A program made the position numbers and the translations under genes. 64,000 nucleotides of DNA, from contig NZ_JAIUCY010000001.1 in the NCBI RefSeq assembly GCF_020179755.1, forward strand, positions 124,001-188,000, written 5' to 3'. This DNA is from Herbaspirillum sp. alder98. GTDB lineage: Bacteria > Pseudomonadota > Gammaproteobacteria > Burkholderiales > Burkholderiaceae_D. The notes under the pieces are model-generated. The model did not search any database. It was not told where the DNA came from and saw only the letters and a list, made by a program, of their open reading frames with translations. How positions within the stretch are numbered: position 1 is the stretch's first letter; each line of letters starts with the position of its first letter. Below, one piece after another: positions 1-8,287 of this stretch.

Positions 1-244
1 ATTCGGTGGCCGTCAGCACGCGCTGCGCCGCCTGTTCGGTCATGTGCGCCACGTACTCAAGGCGGTCGCGGGCGTCCGGCATGTCACTGGCCGCCTTTTC
101 AAGCAGCCGGTCAAAACCGAGGCCACGCAAGCTGTCGTGCAGGTTACGCGTCATGTGACCGATACGAACCAGCACCTCGTCGCCCCCGACTACCGGGGCG
201 GCGCCATGCGCCTGGCCTTGTGCGACATCCACGACGCCACTCAC
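1..244 (-). CDS. cheZ: CheZ, chemotaxis phosphatase (N-terminal part, cut by window edge)
   Basis: The first 81 codons read as the N-terminal helix of CheZ, the phosphatase that removes phosphate from CheY-P. Recognisable stretches are IGHMTRNLHDSLRGLG and PDARDRLEYVAHMTEQAA, which are typical of this family. The catalytic Gln/Asp region lies beyond the window. The start is a GTG placed one base after the cheY stop codon, so translation is probably coupled to cheY. The gene belongs with cheY in a cheYZ unit behind the sigma28-like promoter at 669-696. The family assignment is firm; the exact start is less certain. Confidence 0.9.
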   Translation of the reverse strand, partial: MSGVVDVAQGQAHGAAPVVGGDEVLVRIGHMTRNLHDSLRGLGFDRLLEKAASDMPDARDRLEYVAHMTEQAAQRVLTATE

Positions 245-245
245 G

Positions 246-635
246 TCAGCCGCCCATCTTTTCGAAGATCTTTTTCAGCTTTTCGTCCAGCGTAGCGGCA
301 GTAAATGGCTTGACCACATAGCCATTGGCGCCAGCCTGGGCCGCGGCCACGATGTTTTCCTTCTTGGCTTCGGCGGTCACCATCAGCACCGGCAGCTTGG
401 ACAGGGCCGGATCCTTGCGGATTTCCTGCAACATGGTCAGGCCGTCCATGTTAGGCATATTCCAATCCGAGACGACGAAGTCGAACTGGTCGGAGCGCAG
501 CTTCTGCAGCGCCTGGACGCCATCCTCGGCCTCGTCGACGTTGGTGAAACCCAATTCCTTGAGCAGGTTGCGCACGATCCGGCGCATGGTCGAAAAGTCA
601 TCAACGACGAGGAATTTGGTATTAGGATCGGACAT
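246..635 (-). CDS. cheY: CheY, chemotaxis response regulator
   Basis: A single receiver domain of 129 residues that, when phosphorylated by CheA, binds the flagellar switch protein FliM. All functional residues are visible: D12/D13 (Mg2+ binding), D57 (phosphoacceptor, in [10 protein letters not shown]), T87, Y106 and K109. The ATG at 635 is preceded by GGAG at a good distance; an in-frame ATG at 656 would add seven unconserved residues and is rejected. It is followed at once by cheZ and preceded by a sigma28-like promoter, as expected for a late motility gene. A second CheY paralogue lies at 62638-63051. Confidence 0.97.
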   Translation of the reverse strand: MSDPNTKFLVVDDFSTMRRIVRNLLKELGFTNVDEAEDGVQALQKLRSDQFDFVVSDWNMPNMDGLTMLQEIRKDPALSKLPVLMVTAEAKKENIVAAAQAGANGYVVKPFTAATLDEKLKKIFEKMGG

Positions 636-668
636 TCTGGCACTCCATCTGTTCAAATGATCTATTGG

Positions 669-696
669 TTAACGGCAAGCTGCGCTCTAAACTTGA
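669..696 (-). promoter_or_regulatory. Sigma28 (FliA)-type promoter for cheYZ
   Basis: Read on the minus strand, TCAAGTTT (689-696) is followed after 12 bases by GCCGTTAA (669-676). This is close to the flagellar sigma28 consensus TAAAGTTT-N11-GCCGATAA. It lies about 34 bases upstream of the cheY ATG. Position, orientation and target gene all agree. Confidence 0.65.
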
Positions 697-817
697 ACCG
701 CTAACTTTCGTTGTCTGGTTGCGCGGGCCGCGACCGGCAACATCAGCCTCTCGCGCCCCGGCATTGTAGTGCAGCCTTTGCGAAAATGGCAGCGCTATTA
801 CCCTGCCCCTGCTTTTA

Positions 818-1921
818 TTAGACCCGCAACGCACGGCTTCCGTGTTCCGCCAGCCACGCCAGCACCCGCGCCGGCATCGACAGCAACGGCAATACTTCAT
901 GCGCCGCACCCACGGCAATGGCTTCGCGCGGCATGCCGAACACCACGCTGGAAGCCTCATCCTGGGCAAAGTTATAAGCCCCGGCGGTGCGCATCTCGAG
1001 CATCCCCTGCGCACCGTCCTTGCCCATCCCGGTCAGGATCACGCCCACCGCGTTCTTGCCGGCGCACACGGCAGCCGACTGGAACAGCACATCGACCGAA
1101 GGCCGGTGGCGGTTGACCGGCGGCCCCTGGTCAAGCTGGGTCATGTAGTTGGCGCCGCTACGCACCAGCTTCAGGTGCGAATGTCCGGGCGCAATATAAG
1201 CGTGACCAGGCAGTACCCGCTCGTTGCCTGCCGACTCGACCACCGAAATCTTGCACAGGTTGTTGAGGCGCTGGGCGAAGGAGCGGGTAAATCCCTCGGG
1301 CATGTGCTGCGTAATCAGGATGCCCGGGCAATCGGAAGGCATGCGGATCAGAAATTCCTTGATGGCTTCGGTGCCGCCGGTGGAAGCGCCAATGATGATC
1401 AACTTTTCACTACTGGTCAGCGGATTGCGAATCTGCGGCAATACCTCGCTGCCGCCGGCGGCAGCCTCGGCCTGGCGCGGCGCGCGGGCGCGCACACGCG
1501 CCTTGGAAGCAGCGCGAATCTTGTCGGCGATCATGTCGGCGTATTCCTGCATGCCGCTCTGGATCGAAATCTTGGGCTTGGTCACGAAATCGATGGCGCC
1601 CAGCTCCAGGGCGCGCAGCGTGATCTCGGAGCCGCGCTCGGTCAGCGACGACACCATCACCACCGGCATCGGCCGCAGCCGCATCAGCTTTTCAAGAAAA
1701 TCCAGGCCGTCCATGCGCGGCATTTCGACATCCAGCGTCAGGACGTCGGGATTGGTCTGCTTGATCAGCTCGCGCGCGATGATCGGGTCGGGCGCTACGC
1801 CCACCACTTCCATATCGGGTTGGCTACCGATGATTTCTCGCATGACACTGCGGATCAGTGCCGAATCGTCAACAATGAGTACTTTTATTTTCATGTTCAT
1901 GCTTTCAATATTGCTTGCCAT
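818..1921 (-). CDS. cheB: CheB, chemotaxis protein-glutamate methylesterase/deamidase
   Basis: Removes methyl groups from chemoreceptors and deamidates receptor glutamines; activated by CheA phosphorylation. The N-terminal receiver domain (about 10-130) has D18/D19 and phosphoacceptor D64. After an Arg/Ala-rich linker (about 137-165) the esterase domain shows the Ser180 (GASTGG), His206 (TQHMPEG) and Asp near 302 (TGMGKDGA) triad. Length (367 residues) is normal. The ATG at 1921 has AGAAGG about ten bases upstream; internal ATGs at 1900 and 1894 are alternatives that would give the more usual N-terminus [10 protein letters not shown]. It follows cheD by 32 bases in a cheR-cheD-cheB run. Confidence 0.96.
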   Translation of the reverse strand: MASNIESMNMKIKVLIVDDSALIRSVMREIIGSQPDMEVVGVAPDPIIARELIKQTNPDVLTLDVEMPRMDGLDFLEKLMRLRPMPVVMVSSLTERGSEITLRALELGAIDFVTKPKISIQSGMQEYADMIADKIRAASKARVRARAPRQAEAAAGGSEVLPQIRNPLTSSEKLIIIGASTGGTEAIKEFLIRMPSDCPGILITQHMPEGFTRSFAQRLNNLCKISVVESAGNERVLPGHAYIAPGHSHLKLVRSGANYMTQLDQGPPVNRHRPSVDVLFQSAAVCAGKNAVGVILTGMGKDGAQGMLEMRTAGAYNFAQDEASSVVFGMPREAIAVGAAHEVLPLLSMPARVLAWLAEHGSRALRV

Positions 1922-1953
1922 GCCACGCCGCCCTTCTGCCGGCCCAGACTTGC

Positions 1954-2562
1954 TCAGAACAGATCGACCTCACCGCCGACCGGTTTGGTGACCAGCTTGG
2001 TGGCGTAGGCTTTTTCGCGATCCACCAATGTATTGTTATGCAATTGCTTCAGTTTCTTGACCAGCACCTTGCCGGTACGCGGAAAATAATAAACCTTGCG
2101 CGGATAGATATCATTAAGGTCTTCGGCCACTACCTTGATGCTCTCGGCCTTGAGATACTTGCGCACGAATTCTGCGTTGCGCTCGCCGACGTTGATCGCG
2201 GAGAACCCGCGCAACACGTTACCGCCGCCAAACACCTTGGCTTCCAGGTTGTCGCGCCGGGCGCCGGCCTTGAGCACATCATTGATCAGGATTTCCATCG
2301 CATAAGTGCCATAGCGCGCCGAGGCCGACACCGGGCTGCCGTCGTCGCCGCCGCCATCGGGCAGCATGAAATGGTTCATGCCACCGATGCCCGAGACCCG
2401 GTCACGGATACAGGCCGACACGCACGAGCCGAGGACGGTGACGATCATCATGTCCTTGTGCGTGAAAAAATACTCGCCCGGCAGGATCTTGGCCGCATCG
2501 CAGTCAAACGTGCGATCGTAATAGAGATTGGTGGCGAACTGTTCCGGGGCCTGTTGGCTCAT
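1954..2562 (-). CDS. cheD: CheD, chemoreceptor glutamine deamidase
   Basis: Deamidates glutamines in the methylation helices of chemoreceptors. The catalytic Cys47 (LGSCVSAC) and His64 (GGMNHFMLP) are present, and the family core continues through [10 protein letters not shown]. At 202 residues it is a normal-length CheD with a modest C-terminal tail. The start overlaps the cheR stop by four bases (ATGA), so the two are translationally coupled. Confidence 0.95.
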   Translation of the reverse strand: MSQQAPEQFATNLYYDRTFDCDAAKILPGEYFFTHKDMMIVTVLGSCVSACIRDRVSGIGGMNHFMLPDGGGDDGSPVSASARYGTYAMEILINDVLKAGARRDNLEAKVFGGGNVLRGFSAINVGERNAEFVRKYLKAESIKVVAEDLNDIYPRKVYYFPRTGKVLVKKLKQLHNNTLVDREKAYATKLVTKPVGGEVDLF

Positions 2563-3428
2563 GGCTTGGCCCTCGCACCGCGCTGCGCTGCGTTGAGCTC
2601 ATAGACCGTCTTGCCCTTGAGTTTGAGTGCCTCAGAGACATACAGGAAATTCTCGGAATGCCCCGCAAACAGCAGCGCATGCGGCTTCATCAATGGCACG
2701 AAGCGCGACAGGATCTTGCTCTGGGTCGGCTTGTCGAAATAGATCATCACGTTGCGGCAGAAGATCACGTCGAACTGCCCGCTGATCGGCCAGCCGTCGG
2801 CCAGCAGGTTCAACTGCTTGAAAGTGATCAGCTTGCGCAGCTCCGGGCGCACCCGCACGAACCCCTCATGACTGCCCTTGCCGCGCAGGAAGAACTTCTT
2901 GGTGCGTTCGGGCGAAAGCTTTTCGATCCGGTCCATCGGATACACGCCGTTGGCGCCGGTGGCCAGCACATTGGTATCGATATCGGTGGCCACGATCTGC
3001 ACCGGCGGCGTCAACGAGCCGTAGGCCTCGCACACGGTCATGGCGATGGTATAGGGTTCCTCGCCGGTGGAGGCGGCCGAGCACCAGATGGTGGCCGGCT
3101 CCTTAAGCGTCTTGAGAAAGTCGGCCAGGATCGGGAAATGATGCGACTCACGGAAAAACGACGTCAGGTTGGTCGTGAGTGCATTGGTGAATGCCTCCCA
3201 CTCTTCCGAATCCTGGGTACGTTCCAGCGTGTCGAGATATTGCTGAAATGAATTGATGCCGGTCGCACGCAGGCGGCGTGCGAGACGGCTGTAGACCATT
3301 TCCTGCTTGCTGTCGGCCAGCGCAATGCCGGCCTTTTCGTAGATGAGTCCCCTGACTCGCTCGAAGTCACGTGAGGTGAAATCGAATTCCTTGCCGGACT
3401 CGCCCTTGCTTTGCACAGTAGGCTTCAC
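2559..3428 (-). CDS. cheR: CheR, chemotaxis protein methyltransferase
   Basis: SAM-dependent methylation of receptor glutamates. An N-terminal helical domain (about 15-85, [11 protein letters not shown]) is followed by the Rossmann-type methyltransferase domain with [16 protein letters not shown] (SAM-binding) and [13 protein letters not shown]. The GTG at 3428 is chosen because AGAAGGA lies seven bases upstream; an ATG at 3455 in the same frame lacks such a site. First gene of cheR-cheD-cheB, behind the sigma70-like promoter at 3519-3547. Confidence 0.95.
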   Translation of the reverse strand: MKPTVQSKGESGKEFDFTSRDFERVRGLIYEKAGIALADSKQEMVYSRLARRLRATGINSFQQYLDTLERTQDSEEWEAFTNALTTNLTSFFRESHHFPILADFLKTLKEPATIWCSAASTGEEPYTIAMTVCEAYGSLTPPVQIVATDIDTNVLATGANGVYPMDRIEKLSPERTKKFFLRGKGSHEGFVRVRPELRKLITFKQLNLLADGWPISGQFDVIFCRNVMIYFDKPTQSKILSRFVPLMKPHALLFAGHSENFLYVSEALKLKGKTVYELNAAQRGARAKP

Positions 3429-3518
3429 TGTATTTCCTTCTCTGGCTGAGCGCATCGGTGATACGTCCGCATATGGCTAACAACCCGCCGCTGGTGCGAA
3501 CGGGCTCCCCCTTGTCTA

Positions 3519-3547
3519 ATAATCTATCAGCGGCCCGATGGGGTCAA
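3519..3547 (-). promoter_or_regulatory. Sigma70-type promoter candidate for cheRDB
   Basis: On the minus strand TTGACC (3542-3547) and GATTAT (3519-3524) are separated by exactly 17 bases, about 90 bases before the cheR GTG. No sigma28 motif was found here, which would make cheRDB expression differ from cheYZ. Predicted from motif only. Confidence 0.4.
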
Positions 3548-3636
3548 GCGAATCAGCCTTTGAAATGAAGCGGTTTTACCCTCCTATTGCGCAAGGTCAA
3601 TGCAGCGTTTTGATGCCTGTAGGCGCCGGACCTGGC

Positions 3637-5313
3637 TCAGGAACGCGAAACCCGGGCCGGCGCCCGCCCCGGCACGACCGCCGCCGGCTGGCTTTGCACC
3701 ACGGGCGCGGCCGCTGCCGGCTCGGCGTGCATCGAACGGTAACCTATACGAAAACCGCCCCAGTGGCGGCCATTGACGTGAATCGGCACTGACAGATCGT
3801 GCATGACTTCGCCGGTATCGCGTTTATAAGTTTGCAACAGGAAAGGTTTGGTATTGGCACCGCAGCGTTTGCCGGTACGGTCGCTGAAGATGCGCTTGGT
3901 GCGGTTGTTTACCAGGTCGACGGCATAGTCGCCTGTCAGCGGCTGCGAGAACTTGCGATTGTGGGTGGGGAAATAACCGTTATTGTCGACCGCCCCCGCA
4001 TACGCCAGTTGCGGCATGCGCTCCAGGATCGCCTCCTGCAGCGGTGGCAGCACCTGGTCGGTAAAGTTATCGAAGCGTGTCGTATGTTTTTGTGGCGAGG
4101 TATGGGCAATCGGCTTATAGCTGCGATCGAACAGATCGGTCTGCGAGATCTGTCCTGCGGCGATCGACTTTTCGAACAAGCGCCCGATATCACGCGCCGC
4201 CTGCAACGCCACCTCGCGCACCGCATCATGCGCGGTATGCGCCTGGCCCTCGGCAATCGCCTCGAACACCACCTCGGCGCGCTCCGACAACGCCATTGCC
4301 GACGCTGCCACGCGCGGCAGCGCGATATCCGTCTGCAGCATGCCATCGCGAATGGAAGTAATCGAATCGGCGATGTACTGCGTGGTCTGCACGTTCTCGC
4401 GCGAGGCCACGGCGATTTCTTCGATCTGCTCCTGCGACTGGCCGGCCGAGCGTTCAATGTTATTCAATAGTCCATGTACCCGCTCGACGTTCTGCGCCGC
4501 CTCCAGCACCCGCCCGCTCAGGGCATTCATGCCGCTGGCGGCGCGCTCGGCCTCTTCGGTGATGGCACGCACCATCACGCCGATATCATCGGTGGCTTCC
4601 TTGGTGCGTTGCGCCAGCTGCCGCACTTCACCGGCCACCACCGCAAACCCCCGCCCCTGCTCGCCCGCGCGTGCTGCCTCAATGGCGGCATTGAGCGCCA
4701 GCAGATTGGTGCGCGCCGCAATCTCGCTGATCACCTCGGTGATGCCGTGAATCCGCCGGGATTTTTCCTGAAGCTGCGCCATCATGCCCGAGGCCGCCTG
4801 CGCATCGCTGCGCGCCTGCACGATCTGTCGCAAGCCATGGTCCACCTCGGTACGGCCACTGACGCTTTCGCTACGCACTTCAGCGGCAATGGCCGAGGCG
4901 CGTTCTGCGTTGCTGGCGATTTGCGCGGTGGTCGCGGCGTTCTGGGCGGCGCTGGCGGCGATGCCATTGGCGGCATCGACGTCAGTATGGATCTTGCTCT
5001 TGATCGAATCGACGAAGAACGAGGTCTCGGCTGCGCCGATCATGATGTGATCGATCTCGTTGCCCACCTTGTCGATGAAGGGCGCCTGCCCGCCGCCATC
5101 ACGGCGCCGCAATAACGCCAGGCACGACAGCGCCACCAGCACTGCCGTCACGCCGACCCAGGGCGCTGCCAGCCGGTGCGCGGTGTCGGCCGCCTCGATG
5201 CCGAACGCCAGCGCGCCGCCTGCCAGCAACGCCGCCAGCCACGGCAACGCACGTCTGACCCCATCCCGCGCGCCAATACCTGGCGCCGCTGTCTCGAACC
5301 CTGCCATGTTCAT
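3637..5313 (-). CDS. Methyl-accepting chemotaxis protein with C-terminal sensor-like domain
   Basis: The N-terminus has two membrane segments (about 22-40 and 52-69) joined by only about a dozen residues, so there is no periplasmic ligand domain. The cytoplasmic signalling helices follow (about 80-360), with the conserved receptor tip around 193-236 ([20 protein letters not shown]). Unusually, about 150 residues follow the signalling part, including a globular stretch at about 395-530 ([26 protein letters not shown]) that resembles a Cache-like sensor, and then a Pro/Ala-rich tail. It would therefore sense an internal or membrane-linked signal through its C-terminus. It lies upstream of cheR, about 90 bases beyond the cheR promoter. 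The start at 5313 has an alternative ATG two codons in. Confidence 0.88.
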   Translation of the reverse strand: MNMAGFETAAPGIGARDGVRRALPWLAALLAGGALAFGIEAADTAHRLAAPWVGVTAVLVALSCLALLRRRDGGGQAPFIDKVGNEIDHIMIGAAETSFFVDSIKSKIHTDVDAANGIAASAAQNAATTAQIASNAERASAIAAEVRSESVSGRTEVDHGLRQIVQARSDAQAASGMMAQLQEKSRRIHGITEVISEIAARTNLLALNAAIEAARAGEQGRGFAVVAGEVRQLAQRTKEATDDIGVMVRAITEEAERAASGMNALSGRVLEAAQNVERVHGLLNNIERSAGQSQEQIEEIAVASRENVQTTQYIADSITSIRDGMLQTDIALPRVAASAMALSERAEVVFEAIAEGQAHTAHDAVREVALQAARDIGRLFEKSIAAGQISQTDLFDRSYKPIAHTSPQKHTTRFDNFTDQVLPPLQEAILERMPQLAYAGAVDNNGYFPTHNRKFSQPLTGDYAVDLVNNRTKRIFSDRTGKRCGANTKPFLLQTYKRDTGEVMHDLSVPIHVNGRHWGGFRIGYRSMHAEPAAAAPVVQSQPAAVVPGRAPARVSRS

Positions 5314-5526
5314 GTCTCCCTGCGGATATCCCGCTTGTTTGCACCCGCTTCCTGGCGGGCGTTATCGTGCATTGGCATGCAGGCGCACTGCCCCGCATTG
5401 TCCTGATGTTAGAGCCGCTAGCTTACGCGTAACTTATAACAATGACCGATAAAGCGGGGCCTGGCAGTTCGTTCAACGGACTGATCGTGTTATCTTGCCG
5501 GCTTTTCAAGAACCACCGGAGCCGCC

Positions 5527-5814
5527 ATGCCCACCCAGGAAGAATTCGACGCCCTCAAGCAAAGCCATAACAACCTGCTGAACAAGTTCATCGAGAACAA
5601 CACGGCGGACCAGATACTGTTTTCGACCTTGTTTACGGCAACGGCCGTGATGTCGCGCGACGGCAAGCAGTTTACCGATGGCGTCATCGGCATTGCCCGT
5701 TCGTTGGCAGCGCAACTGGGAGAAGGCGGCGGCATGCCGCAGGCCTTGCTCGACACGGTGGAGACCCGCATCGCCACCATCGAGACCCTGCTCAAGGACA
5801 AGTTCGACCACTGA
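5527..5814 (+). CDS. Small conserved-looking hypothetical protein (95 aa)
   Basis: A 95-residue soluble, mostly helical, acidic protein with no motif I recognise. CCGGAG lies seven bases before the ATG and codon use matches the neighbours, so it is probably a real gene. It is convergent with the lipoprotein gene at 5911 and shares the bidirectional terminator at 5878-5909. The function is unknown. Its location beside a chemoreceptor gene is suggestive only. Confidence 0.7.
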   Translation: MPTQEEFDALKQSHNNLLNKFIENNTADQILFSTLFTATAVMSRDGKQFTDGVIGIARSLAAQLGEGGGMPQALLDTVETRIATIETLLKDKFDH

Positions 5815-5877
5815 CGCCGCGCGGGATTGCGCGCATCCTTGAAGAACGCCACCGACGTACCGAAGTGATATTGCAAT

Positions 5878-5909
5878 AAAAGACAGCGGCCCGCAGCCGC
5901 TGTCTTTTT
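5878..5909. terminator. Bidirectional intrinsic terminator
   Basis: A perfect 13-bp stem (AAAAGACAGCGGC / GCCGCTGTCTTTT) with a five-base loop lies between two convergent genes ending at 5814 and 5911. The A/T ends give a U-run in both directions. Confidence 0.9.
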
Positions 5910-5910
5910 A

Positions 5911-6138
5911 TCAACGCCAGCCGCGATGCCAGCCATATTCCGGATGGTGCCAGCCCCAACCATAATGAGAATGATAGGCCCAGACGTAACCCGGGCCGGG
6001 CGAGACATAGGTAGGCTGCACGTAGACCACGCCTGGCGGTGCGACGTAGGCGGGACGAACCGAGGGTGGCGTGACTACACACCCACTCAGTGCTGCGACC
6101 ATGACTGCAGCCGCAGGTAAAAACAATAAGGATTTCAT
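5911..6138 (-). CDS. Small Tyr/Pro/His-rich outer-membrane-type lipoprotein
   Basis: A 75-residue precursor with a lipoprotein signal (about 20 residues ending in LSGC), followed by a mature part dominated by Tyr, Pro, Val, Gly and His, ending HHPEYGWHRGWR. GGAG six bases before the ATG at 6138 decides the start; an ATG 20 codons earlier would place a charged tail before the signal peptide. It is similar in style to the lipoprotein at 12180-12431. No enzymatic role is visible; a surface or envelope-stress protein is possible. Confidence 0.8.
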   Translation of the reverse strand: MKSLLFLPAAAVMVAALSGCVVTPPSVRPAYVAPPGVVYVQPTYVSPGPGYVWAYHSHYGWGWHHPEYGWHRGWR

Positions 6139-6641
6139 GTCGACTCTCCAGCTTTTTGTTTGGCGGATGGTTTTTTTCGTCAGTGCTTGCCACTTCATTA
6201 GTGGTGAGCAGATAACGGCTGAGGCCGGCTAGGTGTCGACTTGAATTTGTTTGAATGTGTAACGGGATGACTCAACAAATGCGTCTCGGACATGGGTGGC
6301 TCTCACCGAAACGATGTTGATAAATCGTCACTCAAACGAAAGCGCCCCTGACCAAAGGGGGGGGGATAAGGTCAGAGGCCACAACCCGTGGGGAGCGGAT
6401 TGAAGGCGGAGTCCCGGGCCCGAAACTGCCACCTTGAATTCAATATAATTCGCATCCTTCCGGCGCGCCATGCGCTACCGAACACAGTGCGAAAAAATTC
6501 GCCGTTCTGTTATAGTCCGCACCCGATTTTCGGCGTCGAGCTTCGAAGCCCCCCCCTCCCCCAAAAAAAGAAACAGAGCAAGAAAAATGAAAGAGATTTG
6601 TGCAGTAAGAATGCCGTCCAAGTTGGAAGGCAAGCAAAGTC
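6139..6641. other. Intergenic region with homopolymer tracts
   Basis: Divergent spacer between the lipoprotein and nuclease genes. It holds a run of nine G at about 6357-6365 flanked by CTGACC / GGTCAG arms, and a C8-T-C5-A7 tract at about 6549-6571 just ahead of the nuclease gene. No coding sequence or clear promoter was identified. Confidence 0.5.
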
Positions 6642-7190
6642 ATGCGTAACATCTTCTCGGTAGCATCCCTGCTCTTGCCCATTACCGCGTTATTAACCCC
6701 ACTTGCTGAAGCACACAAAGTGATCGGCATCGCAGATGGCGACACCATGACCGTGCTGGTCGGCAAGAAGCCCGTCAAGATCCGCCTGGCCAACATCGAT
6801 GCACCCGAGAAGGCGCAAACTTTCGGCCAACGATCAAAACAGTCGCTGTCAGATATTTGCTGGGGCAAGGATGCCCAGTTCGATGTCCAGAACCAGGATA
6901 GATATGGCCGCACAGTTGCAGTGGTCCGCTGCGGTGGCATCGAGGCAAATCGTAGCCAGGTGCAAAAAGGAATGGCCTGGGTCTATCCGAACTACAACAA
7001 GGATGCAGCACTACCGCCGCTTGAACAGGCAGCACGAGGCGCGAAGGCCGGGCTATGGAGCGATCCACACGCACAGGCGCCATGGGACTTCAGGCATAGG
7101 GGCAAGAGTACGCAGGATGCAACATGCCATGTCGGCCCACAAGGCGGGCGATACCAGTTGATCAATGGGAAGAAACGCTATGGCTGCTGA
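6642..7190 (+). CDS. Secreted thermonuclease (staphylococcal nuclease fold)
   Basis: A Sec signal peptide (1-24, ending AEA) precedes an SNase domain. The residues corresponding to the active site are present: D34 (ADGDT), R48, D53 and E56 (IRLANIDAPE), and R90 (YGR). A short Cys-bounded C-terminal module (about 160-182, CHVGPQGG to KRYGC) follows, a tail common in proteobacterial secreted SNases. Substrate is expected to be extracellular DNA/RNA, Ca2+ dependent. GGAAGG lies upstream at a slightly long distance. It is monocistronic, with no obvious terminator found downstream. Confidence 0.9.
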   Translation: MRNIFSVASLLLPITALLTPLAEAHKVIGIADGDTMTVLVGKKPVKIRLANIDAPEKAQTFGQRSKQSLSDICWGKDAQFDVQNQDRYGRTVAVVRCGGIEANRSQVQKGMAWVYPNYNKDAALPPLEQAARGAKAGLWSDPHAQAPWDFRHRGKSTQDATCHVGPQGGRYQLINGKKRYGC

Positions 7191-7464
7191 GCCGGATCGC
7201 GTCCAGGTCTGGGGAGCAAACCTATAGCGTTGAATAATTGTCTTGATAGGTGAAAAAGACACTGGCCCCTGGCTTTCGTCAGGGCGACAGCGGTTGATTC
7301 ATAAGTATCCCCCGTCCAGCAAAAAAGCTGACATAGGCGTTTTTTACTTGCCAACTGTTTCAGTTGAAACATTGGCGTCCAGCATTGAAATGCAATCGTA
7401 ACGGCAGGCGCTCAAGATGCATCCATACCAGATGCATTTCAACCTTCAACCCAGGGAGCCAACC

Positions 7465-7608
7465 ATGCGACTCTATTGCTTCTGCTTCATCACTGCCGTT
7501 ACCCTGCTGTCCTCCGCTGGCGCGCATGCAAAAAACTACGGACCTTTTCGCACCGGTGACGACGGATGGTTCATGCAGGTGATGAGCGCCCTTGCCGGCA
7601 TCGCATAA
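7465..7608 (+). CDS. Putative 47-residue secreted peptide
   Basis: The ATG at 7465 is preceded by CAGGGAG at seven bases. The product has a clear cleavable signal peptide (about 22 residues, ending AHA) and a mature peptide of only about 25 residues (KNYGPFRTGDDGWFMQ...). Another tiny ORF with its own ribosome site follows at 7635. No homologue is recognised. It could be a short secreted factor or a decayed gene start. Confidence 0.45.
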   Translation: MRLYCFCFITAVTLLSSAGAHAKNYGPFRTGDDGWFMQVMSALAGIA

Positions 7609-7634
7609 CAAGAAAACTTAACCTGGAGAATCAA

Positions 7635-7721
7635 ATGGATACCATCTTCCAACTTGCGTTTCAACTGGCTCACTGCGAAATCCCCACCATCGTCGCCGGC
7701 ATGTTTGTCAGGGTCATCTGA
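7635..7721 (+). CDS. Putative 28-residue hydrophobic peptide
   Basis: A CCTGGAG ribosome site is followed by a 28-codon ORF starting MDTIFQLAFQLAHCEI, amphipathic to hydrophobic with one Cys. It lies 26 bases after the 47-residue ORF and could form a two-peptide unit with it. Evidence is only the ribosome site, the spacing and the composition. Confidence 0.3.
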   Translation: MDTIFQLAFQLAHCEIPTIVAGMFVRVI

Positions 7722-7932
7722 CCCATCGACTTATCGACCGGATCGAGACGACCACATGCCCGCCCCGCCCTGACAAGCCGCCAGCTTGCTCTCTTGTGCA
7801 GCGTCTACTTCGGCTCGGCAGAAAAGCAAAGGGTCAATTCATCTTACGTCTCGGACAATCGTAGTTCGCACTTTCGTTGAACAAGACGACCCGTCATACG
7901 CGGCACCATCAGAATAAGTTTCAAGCGCAAAT

Positions 7933-7973
7933 AAAAAAGCACCGAACCGGAAATTCCGATTCGGTGCTTTTTT
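7933..7973. terminator. Strong bidirectional intrinsic terminator
   Basis: AAAAAAGCACCGAA and TTCGGTGCTTTTTT form a perfect 14-bp stem around a loop of about 13 bases. It lies about 35 bases beyond the 3' end of tRNA-Pro and probably ends that transcript. The 212 bases before it (7722-7932) show no gene. Confidence 0.9.
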
Positions 7974-8006
7974 CCTTAGGGCTTTCGCCGCAAGGCTTGA
8001 TTCTAA

Positions 8007-8083
8007 TGGTCGGGACGGAGTGATTCGAACACTCGACCCCTTGCACCCCATGCAAGTACGCTACCAGGCTGCGCTACGCCCCG
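8007..8083 (-). tRNA. tRNA-Pro (anticodon GGG)
   Basis: A full cloverleaf on the minus strand: acceptor arms CGGGGCG / CGTCCCG, D-arm AGCGCAGCCTGGTAGCG, anticodon stem CTTGC / GCAAG around loop ATGGGGT (anticodon GGG), T-arm with GTTCGAATC, and encoded CCA. In related genomes a tRNA-Pro often follows merR of the ihfA operon; here merR lies 46 kb away at 54055. Confidence 0.97.
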
Positions 8084-8241
8084 ACTGAGCGCGCAATTAT
8101 AACAGCATGAATTGCCTTGCGCTCAACTGTTTCTGAAAAACATTAAATAATTTTTCACCTCGGCGAACAGCTGGTCGACCAAGTCGACAGTTGCCGCGAT
8201 ACTGCTGCCGACCTGCCGAAGCAATGAAACTGGCTGAATGC

Positions 8242-8275
8242 AAAAAAGCGCGACGCCGCTTGAGCGGTGTCGCGC
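8242..8275 (-). terminator. Intrinsic terminator of the toxin gene
   Basis: On the minus strand GCGCGACACCGCT / AGCGGCGTCGCGC forms a long GC-rich hairpin followed by six T, starting 12 bases after the toxin stop codon. Confidence 0.92.
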
Positions 8276-8287
8276 CTTGTCGGTTTG

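Noticed and set aside
842-2008. A 388-codon plus-strand frame
   Set aside because: Antisense of cheB, whose catalytic residues are all present.
5434-5455. CCGATAA motif before the 95-aa gene as a sigma28 promoter
   Set aside because: No TAAA-like -35 at the required distance.
6357-6571. G9 and C8/C5 homopolymers as phase-variation tracts
   Set aside because: They lie outside genes and not between -35 and -10 elements that I can define; no evidence of slippage.
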